From: Anaerobacillus sp.
GTDB taxonomy: Bacteria; Bacillota; Bacilli; Bacillales; Anaerobacillaceae
Direction of reading: 5' to 3'
Assembly (NCBI GenBank): GCA_007118195.1
Contig: SKSA01000079.1
Location: forward strand, 1 to 7,659
DNA: 7,659 nucleotides
Part shown: positions 1 through 7,659 of the stretch, piece after piece
Layout: each line of letters begins with the position of its first letter
How positions within the stretch are numbered: position 1 is the first letter of the stretch
Made by a program: the position numbers and the translations under genes
The notes under the pieces: model-generated
Databases searched by the model: none
The model's input: only the letters and a program-made list of their open reading frames with translations
What the model was told of the DNA's origin: nothing

Positions 1-1991
<1,991 letters not shown>

Positions 1992-2052
1992 CACGACTAC
2001 TTGTTTTTTTGATTAGTAAAATTAATATAATTGCAGTTTCGTTAAATTAAAT

Positions 2053-2082
2053 ATAATACGAACAATCGTTTCTATCAATCAA
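2053..2082 (-). promoter_or_regulatory. Probable sigma-A promoter of parE
   Basis: On the minus strand TTGATT (2082-2077) and TATTAT (2058-2053) are separated by 18 bases, each matching the vegetative consensus at four or five of six positions. Transcription would start near 2046, leaving a leader of about 70 bases before the TTG start. The spacer is occupied almost exactly by a LexA-box-like sequence, which makes both assignments more credible. No start-site data are available here. Confidence 0.65.
2059..2072. promoter_or_regulatory. LexA (DinR) SOS box in the parE promoter
   Basis: The sequence CGAACAATCGTTTC matches the Bacillus LexA-box consensus CGAACRNRYGTTYC at every specified position except one in the central four bases (T where R is expected). 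Both half-sites, CGAAC and GTTTC, are intact. It sits between the -35 and -10 elements of the parE promoter, where bound LexA would block RNA polymerase. I recall parEC being listed in the B. subtilis LexA regulon, which agrees with this placement. Binding is inferred, not shown. Confidence 0.72.
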
Positions 2083-2170
2083 AACTTTATTTTCCCATCT
2101 TACTTTACTCGAATACTGTCCTTATTTACAATACTGCTTAAATCCTTATTTTTCAAGCTTGTTTTCCATT

Positions 2171-2309
2171 AAAACAGAAAAGAGACTGTCCGATTATGGT
2201 CTAGTCACTTCGATAAAGTTCTATATGTAGTTTCGTAATGCACAGGAGATCTACATATAGTATCTTAGTTACAGACGTATTGTTTTTCGGACAATCTCTT
2301 TTCTATTTT
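2171..2309 (-). repeat. Nested long palindrome (possible terminator or MITE-like repeat)
   Basis: The outer arms 2171-2192 and 2288-2309 pair over 22 positions. The only two non-Watson-Crick positions (2175/2305 and 2186/2294) become G-U pairs in RNA made from the minus strand. Inside are imperfect middle arms (GTCTAGTCACT at 2199-2209 against AGTTACAGAC at 2267-2276) and a perfect 10-bp pair, CTATATGTAG at 2221-2230 and CTACATATAG at 2251-2260, around a 20-base loop. The element begins five bases after the stop codon of the CoA-binding protein gene, and in that direction the far arm ends in CTCTTTTCTGTTTT, so it may end that transcript. Its size and layered structure also resemble a small palindromic mobile repeat. 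The hexamer TTAAAA occurs at both edges (2169-2174, 2309-2314), but such AT-rich words are common. Confidence 0.7.
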
Positions 2310-2314
2310 TAAAA

Positions 2315-2728
2315 TTATTTCGTTAATGCATGCTCGACTTTAATGCAACGATCCATAATTACTTTTATTTCGTGCTCTTTTAAGTAGTTATAGGCATTGT
2401 CGTTAGCGACTCCTTGTTGGGCCCAAAAAACATTTGCGCCAATTTCTACTGCTTCTTTCGCAATTTCAGGAAGAAACTCACTTTTCCTAAACACATTGAC
2501 GATATCAACTGTTCCTTCAATATCTTTTAAGGAAGAAACGGCTTTCACACCGAGAGCCTCGTCAATGACGGGGTTTACTGGAATAATTTCATATCCAGCA
2601 TTTTGCATCGCTTCTGAAACCATATAAGAGGTCCGTTCAGGGTTATTAGATAAACCAACGACAGCGATCCGTTTTGAATTTGATAGGATTTCTTTAATTT
2701 CACTTCTTTCAGGATTAATAATGGTCAA
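2315..2728 (-). CDS. yneT: CoA-binding domain protein, YneT type
   Basis: A small cytoplasmic Rossmann-fold protein of the CoA-binding family, related to the CoA-binding domain of succinyl-CoA synthetase alpha subunits. Its cellular role is not established. From a TTG start at 2728 it has 137 residues, close to about 135 for B. subtilis YneT. The nucleotide-binding segment is IAVVGLSNNPERTSYMV (21-37), followed by VNPVIDEALG (51-60) and the conserved C-terminal MDRCIKVEHA (125-134, with C128 and H133). The TTG is chosen because AAAGGTG lies eight bases upstream and because family similarity begins at NPERSEIKEIL. The frame stays open upstream to an ATG at 2824, but that 169-residue version adds a hydrophobic segment not expected in the family and overlaps the preceding gene. 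It lies immediately upstream of parE, as I recall from B. subtilis. Family assignment is firm; the symbol is by similarity and context. Confidence 0.88.
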   Translation of the reverse strand: MTIINPERSEIKEILSNSKRIAVVGLSNNPERTSYMVSEAMQNAGYEIIPVNPVIDEALGVKAVSSLKDIEGTVDIVNVFRKSEFLPEIAKEAVEIGANVFWAQQGVANDNAYNYLKEHEIKVIMDRCIKVEHALTK

Positions 2729-2751
2729 GTCGCTCACACCTTTACTAAAAT

Positions 2752-2779
2752 ATTTTACCCTCACCCGTATTGTAACCAA
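2752..2779 (-). promoter_or_regulatory. Possible promoter of the CoA-binding protein gene
   Basis: On the minus strand TTGGTT (2779-2774) and TAAAAT (2757-2752) are 16 bases apart, just after the stop codon of the stress-protein gene. A start near 2745 would leave a leader of about 17 bases that still includes AAAGGTG. The -35 match is moderate, so cotranscription from the stress-protein gene, with no terminator seen between the two, is equally possible. Confidence 0.35.
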
Positions 2780-2804
2780 AAGTTGGATAAAAATAAAGAA
2801 AAGA

Positions 2805-3224
2805 TTAAGACGGCTCTTTAACAATAAAGATCGGAATTTTTACCTTTTTCACGACTTTATAACTTACACTTCCTAACACATATTGTTGAAGTGTTGTTAG
2901 TCCTCGACTACCAATGATCAAAACGTCATAATGACCACTATTCGCAAATGCTATAACTTCTTGAATTACATCTCCAGAGATAACCTCGACTGAATAAGGA
3001 ATATCTCCTTTTCTCAGTAGTTCTTTCGTACGTAATAGTTGTTCATAAGCAACACTTTCTTTTTGGAAAAAAGATAGCTTTTTAAAGCTTTCAGGAAGTG
3101 CATCTACAATATGAATGAGTGTTAAATGAGTTTCTTTACAAAGCTTTGCTAAACTAATCGCTTTTTCTGTGGCAACCATCGAAGCTCTTGACCCATCGGT
3201 CGCTACTAATATATTTTTAAACAT
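2805..3224 (-). CDS. Universal stress protein, UspA family (ATP-binding type)
   Basis: A single-domain UspA protein of 139 residues, the usual length. These soluble, often dimeric proteins bind ATP and help survival in starvation and other stresses; no particular partner can be inferred here. It begins MFKNILVATDGSRAS, with the conserved Asp at D10. It ends in the ATP-binding signature G-2X-G-9X-G-S: G105, G108, G118, S119 in GSRGLTTLQQYVLGSVS. This places it with the ATP-binding class rather than the non-binding UspA class. The ATG at 3224 is chosen because the family conservation starts there and a purine-rich GGGGGA lies six bases upstream. An in-frame ATG 14 codons earlier (3266) would add unconserved residues and put the ribosome site inside the coding sequence. 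The CoA-binding protein gene follows after a 76-base gap without an obvious terminator. Confidence 0.94.
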   Translation of the reverse strand: MFKNILVATDGSRASMVATEKAISLAKLCKETHLTLIHIVDALPESFKKLSFFQKESVAYEQLLRTKELLRKGDIPYSVEVISGDVIQEVIAFANSGHYDVLIIGSRGLTTLQQYVLGSVSYKVVKKVKIPIFIVKEPS

Positions 3225-3409
3225 ACTATTTCCCCCAATGATGATCCAAACGGCGCTCTTAAGCAAACAGTAGGGCTAAAGTTTCGCTATACTTTAAGGA
3301 TCAAAAACTTAAAGATAAAAAAACTATTTATTACATACATATGCAAAAATAATGAATTCTCCTCAATCATTAGGGGATTTGTTTCGATTTAAATGATGTT
3401 AATTAAACT

Positions 3410-5146
3410 TTATTCGTCCGAATCACTGTTTAATACTGAATCTAGAGCTTCCCAACTTTCATCATTTGCGAAAAATCGATTCCAGGAAGCAACTCCGGCT
3501 AAATTATATTCATGAACCATTTGTCCACGTCTAGCGATTGAATCAGCATTTTCGATCCAAATTTTATACGTTGCACGCTCATCCTCGTCATAATATTCTA
3601 CATAATCTTGACCACTATTCTCGTCATATTCAGGTGTTAAAACTCGTTCTTCGATCCAATCTTCCACTGCTCGCATACTTAATGCTCGAGAAGAAACTTC
3701 AATATTGCCACCTTCTGTTTCTTGTTCCTTCCAAATTCGAGTGTACGTTGGGATGCCTAATATTAATCTATCATTCGGAATTTCTTCAAGAAGTCTCTCT
3801 AAGTTTCGTTGAACCCAAGGGAAGGAAGCAACACTTCCAGCTAATGGAGAGGATCCCCAATGCTCGTCATATGCCATTACAACCATATAATCAACAATTT
3901 CAGCTAACGCTTTTCGATCATAAAACATTGACCACATCTCACTTGAAGAAATAAATGTAATGTCCATTGAGATAATTAGCCCTGCTTGGTGTGCTAGTGC
4001 AGTTAATTCTCTAACAAATTGAGTGACTAAATCTTTATCTTTCAAAAATACGTTTTCAAAATCAACGTTAATTCCTTCTAAATCATACATTTCGCTATAC
4101 TGTAAAAGTTGTCTGATCATTTTTTGTCTTGTCTCAAAATTTTGCAAAGCAACATGCGTTTTATCAGGGTCAAAATCATTCGAAAATAAGCCCCAAATTT
4201 GATAGCCACGTTCTTTCGCCCATTGGACATAAGTCATTGAGGCCAAACTATGAATATCTCCATCTTCATTTTTTAACTTAAACCATGTCGGTGACACAAC
4301 ATTTATTCCCGGCAATTCAGGTAATTCGTTTGTGTCTGGATTATTCGAATAAACGGCTTCCCAAGTTAAGTTAATCGGCCACTCTGGATACTTTAATTGG
4401 CGAAATGGCTCGTCACGATCGATGGTTACTACACTCGTTTCGATATTTTCAATGACGTCTTTTTGAATAAACCCTGAGACCCCTTTTTCATTATGAGCCA
4501 AATAATAGTCATTCTCCTCACCAACGATATAGAGCATCTCACCAAGACGAACTTCGTCATAGTAATTTGAAAAATATTTAGGTCTTGTTTTTAAACGAAG
4601 CTCTCTTTGTTTGGCTGTTTCTTTAATAATCCCTATTTCTCTCTCTTCTCCGTCCATTGAGATCATCACACTACCGACTTCCGGAAAGAAAGTATAGCTA
4701 ATAGGGTAAATGTTTTCTAGTTGGTCAATTTCAACATATAACTCTTCATTTGCCGTGATTAACGTCTCAACTTTAATTTCAAAAGGTTGTTCATTCACGA
4801 ATTTCACTAATTTTTCAATAGGAAAACGTAAAATATTCTCATTTGAAATAATGATGACAGACTCAGTCTCTTCATCAAAAGCAATCCCGTCATCTAAATA
4901 ATCCGAGATAAACTGTAAAGGGATATATACTTGACTATTTTCATATAGTGCTTCCTTTTCATAAATTTCACTTTGAAAAACAATCGGTCTCTCTTTTTGA
5001 AAATATGAAACTTTCTTTTGTTGTGCATCAAGATAGTAGTACATACTGACAAAGGCTAGTAGTAATAAAGCAGTGATGCTGAAAGAAAGTACCCACAATG
5101 GCTTTTTTCTTTTTTTATGTGTATCTTTTCTTGACCTATTCGACAT
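3410..5146 (-). CDS. Membrane-anchored glycoside hydrolase family 18 protein with stalk and SH3-like domains
   Basis: A 578-residue protein likely to cut a beta-1,4-linked N-acetylglucosamine polymer, most plausibly peptidoglycan. Residues 1-16 are basic (KKRKK at 11-15); 18-38 form one membrane helix, giving an anchored protein with its bulk outside. Residues about 55-165 resemble the copper-amine-oxidase-N-like 'stalk' domain (QVYIPLQFISDYLDDGIAFD at 72-91, with a weaker second repeat). Residues about 184-234 look like a bacterial SH3 domain (LKTRP start, GVSGFIQ end). Residues about 255-560 are the GH18 barrel: EGINVDFE (357-364) carries D362 and the acid E364, MAYD is 424-427 and the late conserved Trp is W554. 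Asn replaces the first Asp of DxDxE, as in the spore-lytic YaaH/SleL-like branch. A GGGGGGAG site precedes the ATG. The active site looks complete. Substrate and any sporulation link are inference. Confidence 0.9.
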   Translation of the reverse strand: MSNRSRKDTHKKRKKPLWVLSFSITALLLLAFVSMYYYLDAQQKKVSYFQKERPIVFQSEIYEKEALYENSQVYIPLQFISDYLDDGIAFDEETESVIIISNENILRFPIEKLVKFVNEQPFEIKVETLITANEELYVEIDQLENIYPISYTFFPEVGSVMISMDGEEREIGIIKETAKQRELRLKTRPKYFSNYYDEVRLGEMLYIVGEENDYYLAHNEKGVSGFIQKDVIENIETSVVTIDRDEPFRQLKYPEWPINLTWEAVYSNNPDTNELPELPGINVVSPTWFKLKNEDGDIHSLASMTYVQWAKERGYQIWGLFSNDFDPDKTHVALQNFETRQKMIRQLLQYSEMYDLEGINVDFENVFLKDKDLVTQFVRELTALAHQAGLIISMDITFISSSEMWSMFYDRKALAEIVDYMVVMAYDEHWGSSPLAGSVASFPWVQRNLERLLEEIPNDRLILGIPTYTRIWKEQETEGGNIEVSSRALSMRAVEDWIEERVLTPEYDENSGQDYVEYYDEDERATYKIWIENADSIARRGQMVHEYNLAGVASWNRFFANDESWEALDSVLNSDSDE

Positions 5147-5207
5147 CTTTCTCCCCCCTTTTTACATCATAAGGGAAAAAAAATTATTTTAAAAGGTACA
5201 GTTACAC

Positions 5208-5237
5208 ATTATAAATTGTAAAATATTCCAACATCAT
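5208..5237 (-). promoter_or_regulatory. Possible promoter of the GH18 gene
   Basis: A perfect TATAAT lies at 5213-5208 on the minus strand, about 60 bases before the ATG. The best -35 partner is ATGATG (5237-5232) at 18 bases, matching TTGACA at only three positions. The assignment rests mainly on the -10. I looked for sporulation sigma-E, F or G patterns and found no convincing match. Confidence 0.35.
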
Positions 5238-5262
5238 AAAATGAATTTTTTAAAATAAATAC

Positions 5263-5282
5263 GGTACGTGAAATTTCATACC
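5263..5282. repeat. Imperfect palindrome upstream of the GH18 gene
   Basis: TGAAATTTCA (5269-5278) is a perfect 10-bp palindrome, flanked by GGTA (5263-5266, with CG intervening) and TACC (5279-5282). It lies between the thiolase terminator and the putative GH18 promoter. A related sequence sits on the other side of the thiolase gene at 6653-6672. It could be an operator, but part of the resemblance may come from AT-rich composition. Confidence 0.4.
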
Positions 5283-5290
5283 ACAAAGAA

Positions 5291-5324
5291 AAGAAATAGA
5301 CAGTTTAATCGCTGCCTATTTCTT
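5291..5324 (-). terminator. Intrinsic terminator of the thiolase gene
   Basis: On the minus strand AAGAAATAGGCAG and CTGTCTATTTCTT form a 13-bp stem with one G-U pair and an 8-base loop, followed by the U-rich TTCTTTG. It begins 17 bases after the thiolase stop codon, so the thiolase is probably transcribed separately from the GH18 gene. Because the stem is rich in A and T at its base and the sequence is nearly symmetric, it could act in both directions. Confidence 0.82.
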
Positions 5325-5341
5325 GTGTAACCGTTTACTTT

Positions 5342-6520
5342 TTATCGCTCGACGATTAATGCCGTGCCTTGTCCACCACCAATACAAAGTGTCGCAAGAC
5401 CCGTTTGTGCATTTTGTCGTTCCATTTCATGTAATAACGTTACTAAAATTCTTGCTCCTGACGCCCCAATCGGATGCCCTAGAGCAATCGCACCACCATT
5501 AACATTAACTTTCTTTTCATCGAGTTCCAAACCTTTTCCAACGGCTACTGCTTGTGCAGCAAAAGCTTCATTGGCTTCGATTAAATCGATGTCTCCAATT
5601 GTCATATTAGCTCTTTTTAACGCTTGTTCTGACGCTGGAACTGGTCCATAACCCATAATTTTTGGATCTAGTCCTGCGTTTCCGTAAGACTTAATCGTAG
5701 CAAGTGGCTTTAAGCCTAGCTCATCTGCTTTTTCTTTCGCCATTAAGACGATCATCGCAGCTCCGTCATTAATTCCTGAAGCATTCCCCGCTGTTACTGT
5801 CCCGTCCTTCTTAAACGCTGGCCGTAATTTCGCAAGTTTTTCAATCGTCATACCACTCTTCGGATATTCATCCTTATCGACAACAATTGGATCACCTTTA
5901 CGCTGTGGAATAGTAACAGGCACGATTTCATTAACAAATTTCCCAGCTTTTTGTGCTGCTTCAGCCTTTAACTGGCTATTAAGGGCAAACTGATCTTGTT
6001 CCTCACGTGAAACTTCCCATTTTTCAGCTACGTTTTCTGCAGTAATTCCCATATGATATTTGTTAAAGGCATCTGTTAAACCATCATGAATCATCGTATC
6101 AACCACTTGTCCATCACCCATACGAAGTCCCCAACGAGCGTTTTTAAGCATATAAGGCGCGTTACTCATACTTTCCATTCCACCAGCTAATACAACATCG
6201 GCATCGCCTAACATAATAAATTGTGCTCCCATACTTACCGTTCTAAGTCCAGAACCACATACTTTATTAATCGTAGTAGCCGGTGTTGTTTCTGGGATAC
6301 CAGCATTTATGGCAACTTGTCTTGCAGGATTTTGCCCTATCCCTGTAGATAATATATTACCTAACAGAACATCATCAACCATATCTGGACTAATACCTGC
6401 ACGATTTAGCGCTTCTTTAGCCGTAATAACCCCTAGATCTACGGCTGATAATGCTGATAAAGCACCACCAAAATTACCTATCGGTGTTCTTGCTGCACCT
6501 ACAATAACAACTTCTCTCAC
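5342..6520 (-). CDS. Acetyl-CoA C-acetyltransferase (thiolase)
   Basis: A 392-residue cytoplasmic thiolase of normal length. It condenses two acetyl-CoA to acetoacetyl-CoA, or does the reverse in fatty-acid breakdown. The acyl-accepting Cys is C88 in NKVCGSGLR. The pantetheine-loop [10 protein letters not shown] (156-165) is typical of biosynthetic-type thiolases. NEAF is at 317-320, the catalytic His is H349 in GHPIGASG, and the second Cys is C379 in CIGGGQG. All key residues are present. The start is GTG at 6520, five bases after GGGGGAG, and the protein then begins with the conserved [15 protein letters not shown]. No other beta-oxidation, ketone-body or polyhydroxyalkanoate gene lies nearby, so direction and pathway are open. 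It is the only gene before its terminator. A longer-chain 3-ketoacyl-CoA substrate cannot be excluded. I give no symbol because mmgA, yhfS, thlA and atoB types are not separable here. Confidence 0.95.
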   Translation of the reverse strand: MREVVIVGAARTPIGNFGGALSALSAVDLGVITAKEALNRAGISPDMVDDVLLGNILSTGIGQNPARQVAINAGIPETTPATTINKVCGSGLRTVSMGAQFIMLGDADVVLAGGMESMSNAPYMLKNARWGLRMGDGQVVDTMIHDGLTDAFNKYHMGITAENVAEKWEVSREEQDQFALNSQLKAEAAQKAGKFVNEIVPVTIPQRKGDPIVVDKDEYPKSGMTIEKLAKLRPAFKKDGTVTAGNASGINDGAAMIVLMAKEKADELGLKPLATIKSYGNAGLDPKIMGYGPVPASEQALKRANMTIGDIDLIEANEAFAAQAVAVGKGLELDEKKVNVNGGAIALGHPIGASGARILVTLLHEMERQNAQTGLATLCIGGGQGTALIVER

Positions 6521-6525
6521 TTCTA

Positions 6526-6532
6526 CTCCCCC
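6526..6532 (-). promoter_or_regulatory. Ribosome binding site that fixes the GTG start of the thiolase
   Basis: The minus strand reads GGGGGAG, then five bases, then GTG AGA GAA. Conserved thiolase sequence begins directly after the GTG, so the start is well supported. The site abuts the stop codon of the small open frame at 6533-6574. Confidence 0.8.
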
Positions 6533-6574
6533 TTAAAAAATAAATAATTTAACAATCTTTCTAAATTTTATCAT
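6533..6574 (-). CDS. Possible 13-codon leader peptide upstream of the thiolase
   Basis: This short frame encodes MIKFRKIVKLFIF. It has its own Shine-Dalgarno match (AGGAG at 6584-6580, five-base spacing), and its TAA stop directly touches the thiolase ribosome binding site, so translation of the two could be coupled. The peptide is basic and hydrophobic, with no run of one amino acid that would suggest classical attenuation. The stretch is very AT-rich, so a chance frame is a serious alternative. Confidence 0.3.
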   Translation of the reverse strand: MIKFRKIVKLFIF

Positions 6575-6617
6575 AATTACTCCTGGTAGCCTATCCTATT
6601 TATGTATTTTTCTAAAT

Positions 6618-6675
6618 TTTCGTATTATTTTTAGTGATTTGACAAAAAATTCACGTTTGAAATTTCCATACGAAA
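6618..6675. repeat. Separated inverted repeat in the divergent thiolase/phosphodiesterase promoter region
   Basis: TTTCGTAT at 6618-6625 and ATACGAAA at 6668-6675 are perfect 8-bp inverted copies separated by 42 bases. The right copy overlaps the -35 region of the putative phosphodiesterase promoter. Two half-sites about five helical turns apart would suit a looping regulator, but this is only suggestive. Confidence 0.4.
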
Positions 6676-6692
6676 CAAATTTGCTGTAAAAT
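6663..6692 (+). promoter_or_regulatory. Possible promoter of the phosphodiesterase gene
   Basis: TTTCCA (6663-6668) and TAAAAT (6687-6692) are 18 bases apart and match the vegetative consensus at four and five of six positions. The start would fall near 6699, giving a leader of about 23 bases with AAGGAG at 6711-6716 before the ATG. A perfect TTGACA upstream (6639-6644) has no -10 at usable spacing. Confidence 0.4.
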
Positions 6693-6721
6693 TAATATAA
6701 ATCTTACGTTAAGGAGCCATT

Positions 6722-7659
6722 ATGAATTCAATCTATAGTCATACTCCCATTTATAGACGAAAGCGGAATAAAAAGCCTGTTAAATTAGCGGTCATCACCC
6801 TCCTATTTTTATTAGTACTCGCTATTTTCACGATACCATTTTCAAAAGATCGCGCCCGAGAAATAAAACCATTTTTTAAAGCATTAAACACACCAATGGT
6901 CATTGCCCACCGTGGTGGTAGCACCCTACCAGAAAATACGATTCCTGCATTTAAGCATTCCGAACAAATAGGTGTCGATGTCTTAGAGTTTGACATTCAC
7001 ATGACGAAGGATGGTCATCTCGTTGCTATACACGATTTCACTGTCGACCGAACGACAAACGGAACAGGAACTGTAGATTCGTTTACCCTGGAAGAGTTGG
7101 AGCAGTTAGACGCTGGATATTATTTTACTGATCGTGATGGGAAATATCCTTTTCGAAACGAAGGCATAACGATCCCTACCGTTGCAGAAATATTTGACCA
7201 GTTTTCTCATATGTATATGAATGTCGAAATTAAAGCACAGTACCCAAAAGACGGTGCGTCTGAAATTGAAGCGAAACTATGGCAACTTATTCAACAGTAC
7301 GAAATGGAAGATAAAGTGCTACTCGCTTCTTTTGATCAAAAAATCATTAATAAGTTCAATGAGTTAGCCCATAGACAGGTGGCAATTAGCGGTGGGAAAA
7401 ATGAAGTGACAAAGTTTGTTTTACTACATAAATTCTTTTTATCAAAGTTATATCATCCGAAGGTGGACGCGTTACAAGTACCAACCAAAGCCAGTATTTT
7501 CAACTTAAAAGATAAAAAGTTGATTCATGGTGCTAACAACTTACATATGCAAACCCATTATTGGACGATTAACGATGAAGAAACGATGAGAGAACTTTTA
7601 CAATTAGGTGCAAATGGGATCATTACTGATGATCCTGAATTGTTAATTGAAGTGATGAA
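6722..7659 (+). CDS. Membrane-anchored glycerophosphodiester phosphodiesterase, 3' end missing
   Basis: A GDPD-family enzyme that hydrolyses glycerophosphodiesters to glycerol-3-phosphate and an alcohol. In view are 312 codons with no stop; the family usually ends shortly after GIITDDPELL (299-308), so little is missing. Residues 1-20 are basic and 21-40 form one membrane helix without a clear signal-peptidase site, so the catalytic domain probably faces outward on an anchor. Catalytic and metal residues are visible: HRGG (H63, R64), EN (E71, N72), LEFDIH (E89, D91), AIHD (H104), NVEIK (E169, K171) and W281. The ATG at 6722 follows AAGGAG by five bases. It is divergent from the thiolase and shares a 201-bp upstream region. 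Natural substrates could be phospholipid headgroup diesters or teichoic-acid fragments; the sequence does not decide. I found no clear Pho box. Confidence 0.93.
   Translation, partial: MNSIYSHTPIYRRKRNKKPVKLAVITLLFLLVLAIFTIPFSKDRAREIKPFFKALNTPMVIAHRGGSTLPENTIPAFKHSEQIGVDVLEFDIHMTKDGHLVAIHDFTVDRTTNGTGTVDSFTLEELEQLDAGYYFTDRDGKYPFRNEGITIPTVAEIFDQFSHMYMNVEIKAQYPKDGASEIEAKLWQLIQQYEMEDKVLLASFDQKIINKFNELAHRQVAISGGKNEVTKFVLLHKFFLSKLYHPKVDALQVPTKASIFNLKDKKLIHGANNLHMQTHYWTINDEETMRELLQLGANGIITDDPELLIEVM

Noticed and set aside
2169..2314. TTAAAA direct repeats at the edges of the nested palindrome as a target-site duplication
   Set aside because: Six A/T bases in an AT-rich gap are expected by chance, and they do not line up neatly with the ends of the inverted arms. 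Kept only as a remark.
2729..2824. N-terminal extension of the CoA-binding protein from the ATG at 2824
   Set aside because: It overlaps the stress-protein gene, adds a hydrophobic stretch foreign to the family, and a well-spaced TTG start is available at 2728.
3225..3266. Upstream ATG start of the universal stress protein
   Set aside because: The 14 added residues are outside the conserved fold, and the purine-rich ribosome site would lie within the coding sequence.
3343..3378. Weak hairpin TAATGA/TCATTA followed on the minus strand by ATTTTTG, as a GH18 terminator
   Set aside because: The stem is six A-T-rich pairs with an 11-base loop, too weak to call. I see no clear terminator for the GH18 gene.
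3538..3954. A 138-codon open frame on the plus strand inside the GH18 gene
   Set aside because: It is antisense to the GH18 catalytic region, its composition resembles no recognisable protein, and no suitable ribosome site precedes it. The GH18 frame explains this DNA fully.
6639..6644. Perfect TTGACA as the -35 of the phosphodiesterase gene, or as the first repeat of a Pho box with TTCACG at 6650-6655
   Set aside because: No -10 lies 16-18 bases downstream, and the hexamers deviate from the TTHAYA PhoP repeat without further repeats.

Overview
The window reads as a chromosomal segment of a low-GC Firmicute of the family Bacillaceae, possibly an alkaliphilic or environmental Bacillus relative. 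The evidence is the AT-rich base composition, strong AGGAGG-type ribosome binding sites, frequent TTG/GTG starts, a ParE very close to the Bacillus subtilis type, and a CoA-binding protein of the YneT type next to parE, an adjacency I recall from B. subtilis. The species cannot be named from sequence alone.

Layout, left to right. Five genes lie on the minus strand: parE (topoisomerase IV subunit B; only its last codon or stop is cut by the left edge), a YneT-like CoA-binding protein, a UspA-family universal stress protein, a membrane-anchored family 18 glycoside hydrolase, and an acetyl-CoA acetyltransferase (thiolase). A sixth gene lies on the plus strand, divergent from the thiolase: a membrane-anchored glycerophosphodiester phosphodiesterase that runs off the right edge close to its natural end.

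The genes do not form one pathway. Most look like separate transcription units. parE has its own promoter with a near-consensus LexA (SOS) box inside the -35/-10 spacer. The thiolase ends in a clear intrinsic terminator. The yneT-like gene is followed by an unusual 139-bp nested palindrome. The stress protein and the CoA-binding protein may be partly cotranscribed, since I see no terminator between them. Two products (GH18 hydrolase and phosphodiesterase) are single-pass membrane proteins facing outward and probably act on cell wall or envelope lipid-derived substrates.

No mobile-element genes, CRISPR array, tRNA, rRNA or defence system is visible. The points worth a second look are regulatory and structural: the LexA box at parE, the nested palindrome, three non-ATG starts (including one that shortens the CoA-binding protein to 137 residues), a 13-codon open frame in the thiolase leader, and a motif shared by both flanks of the thiolase gene.
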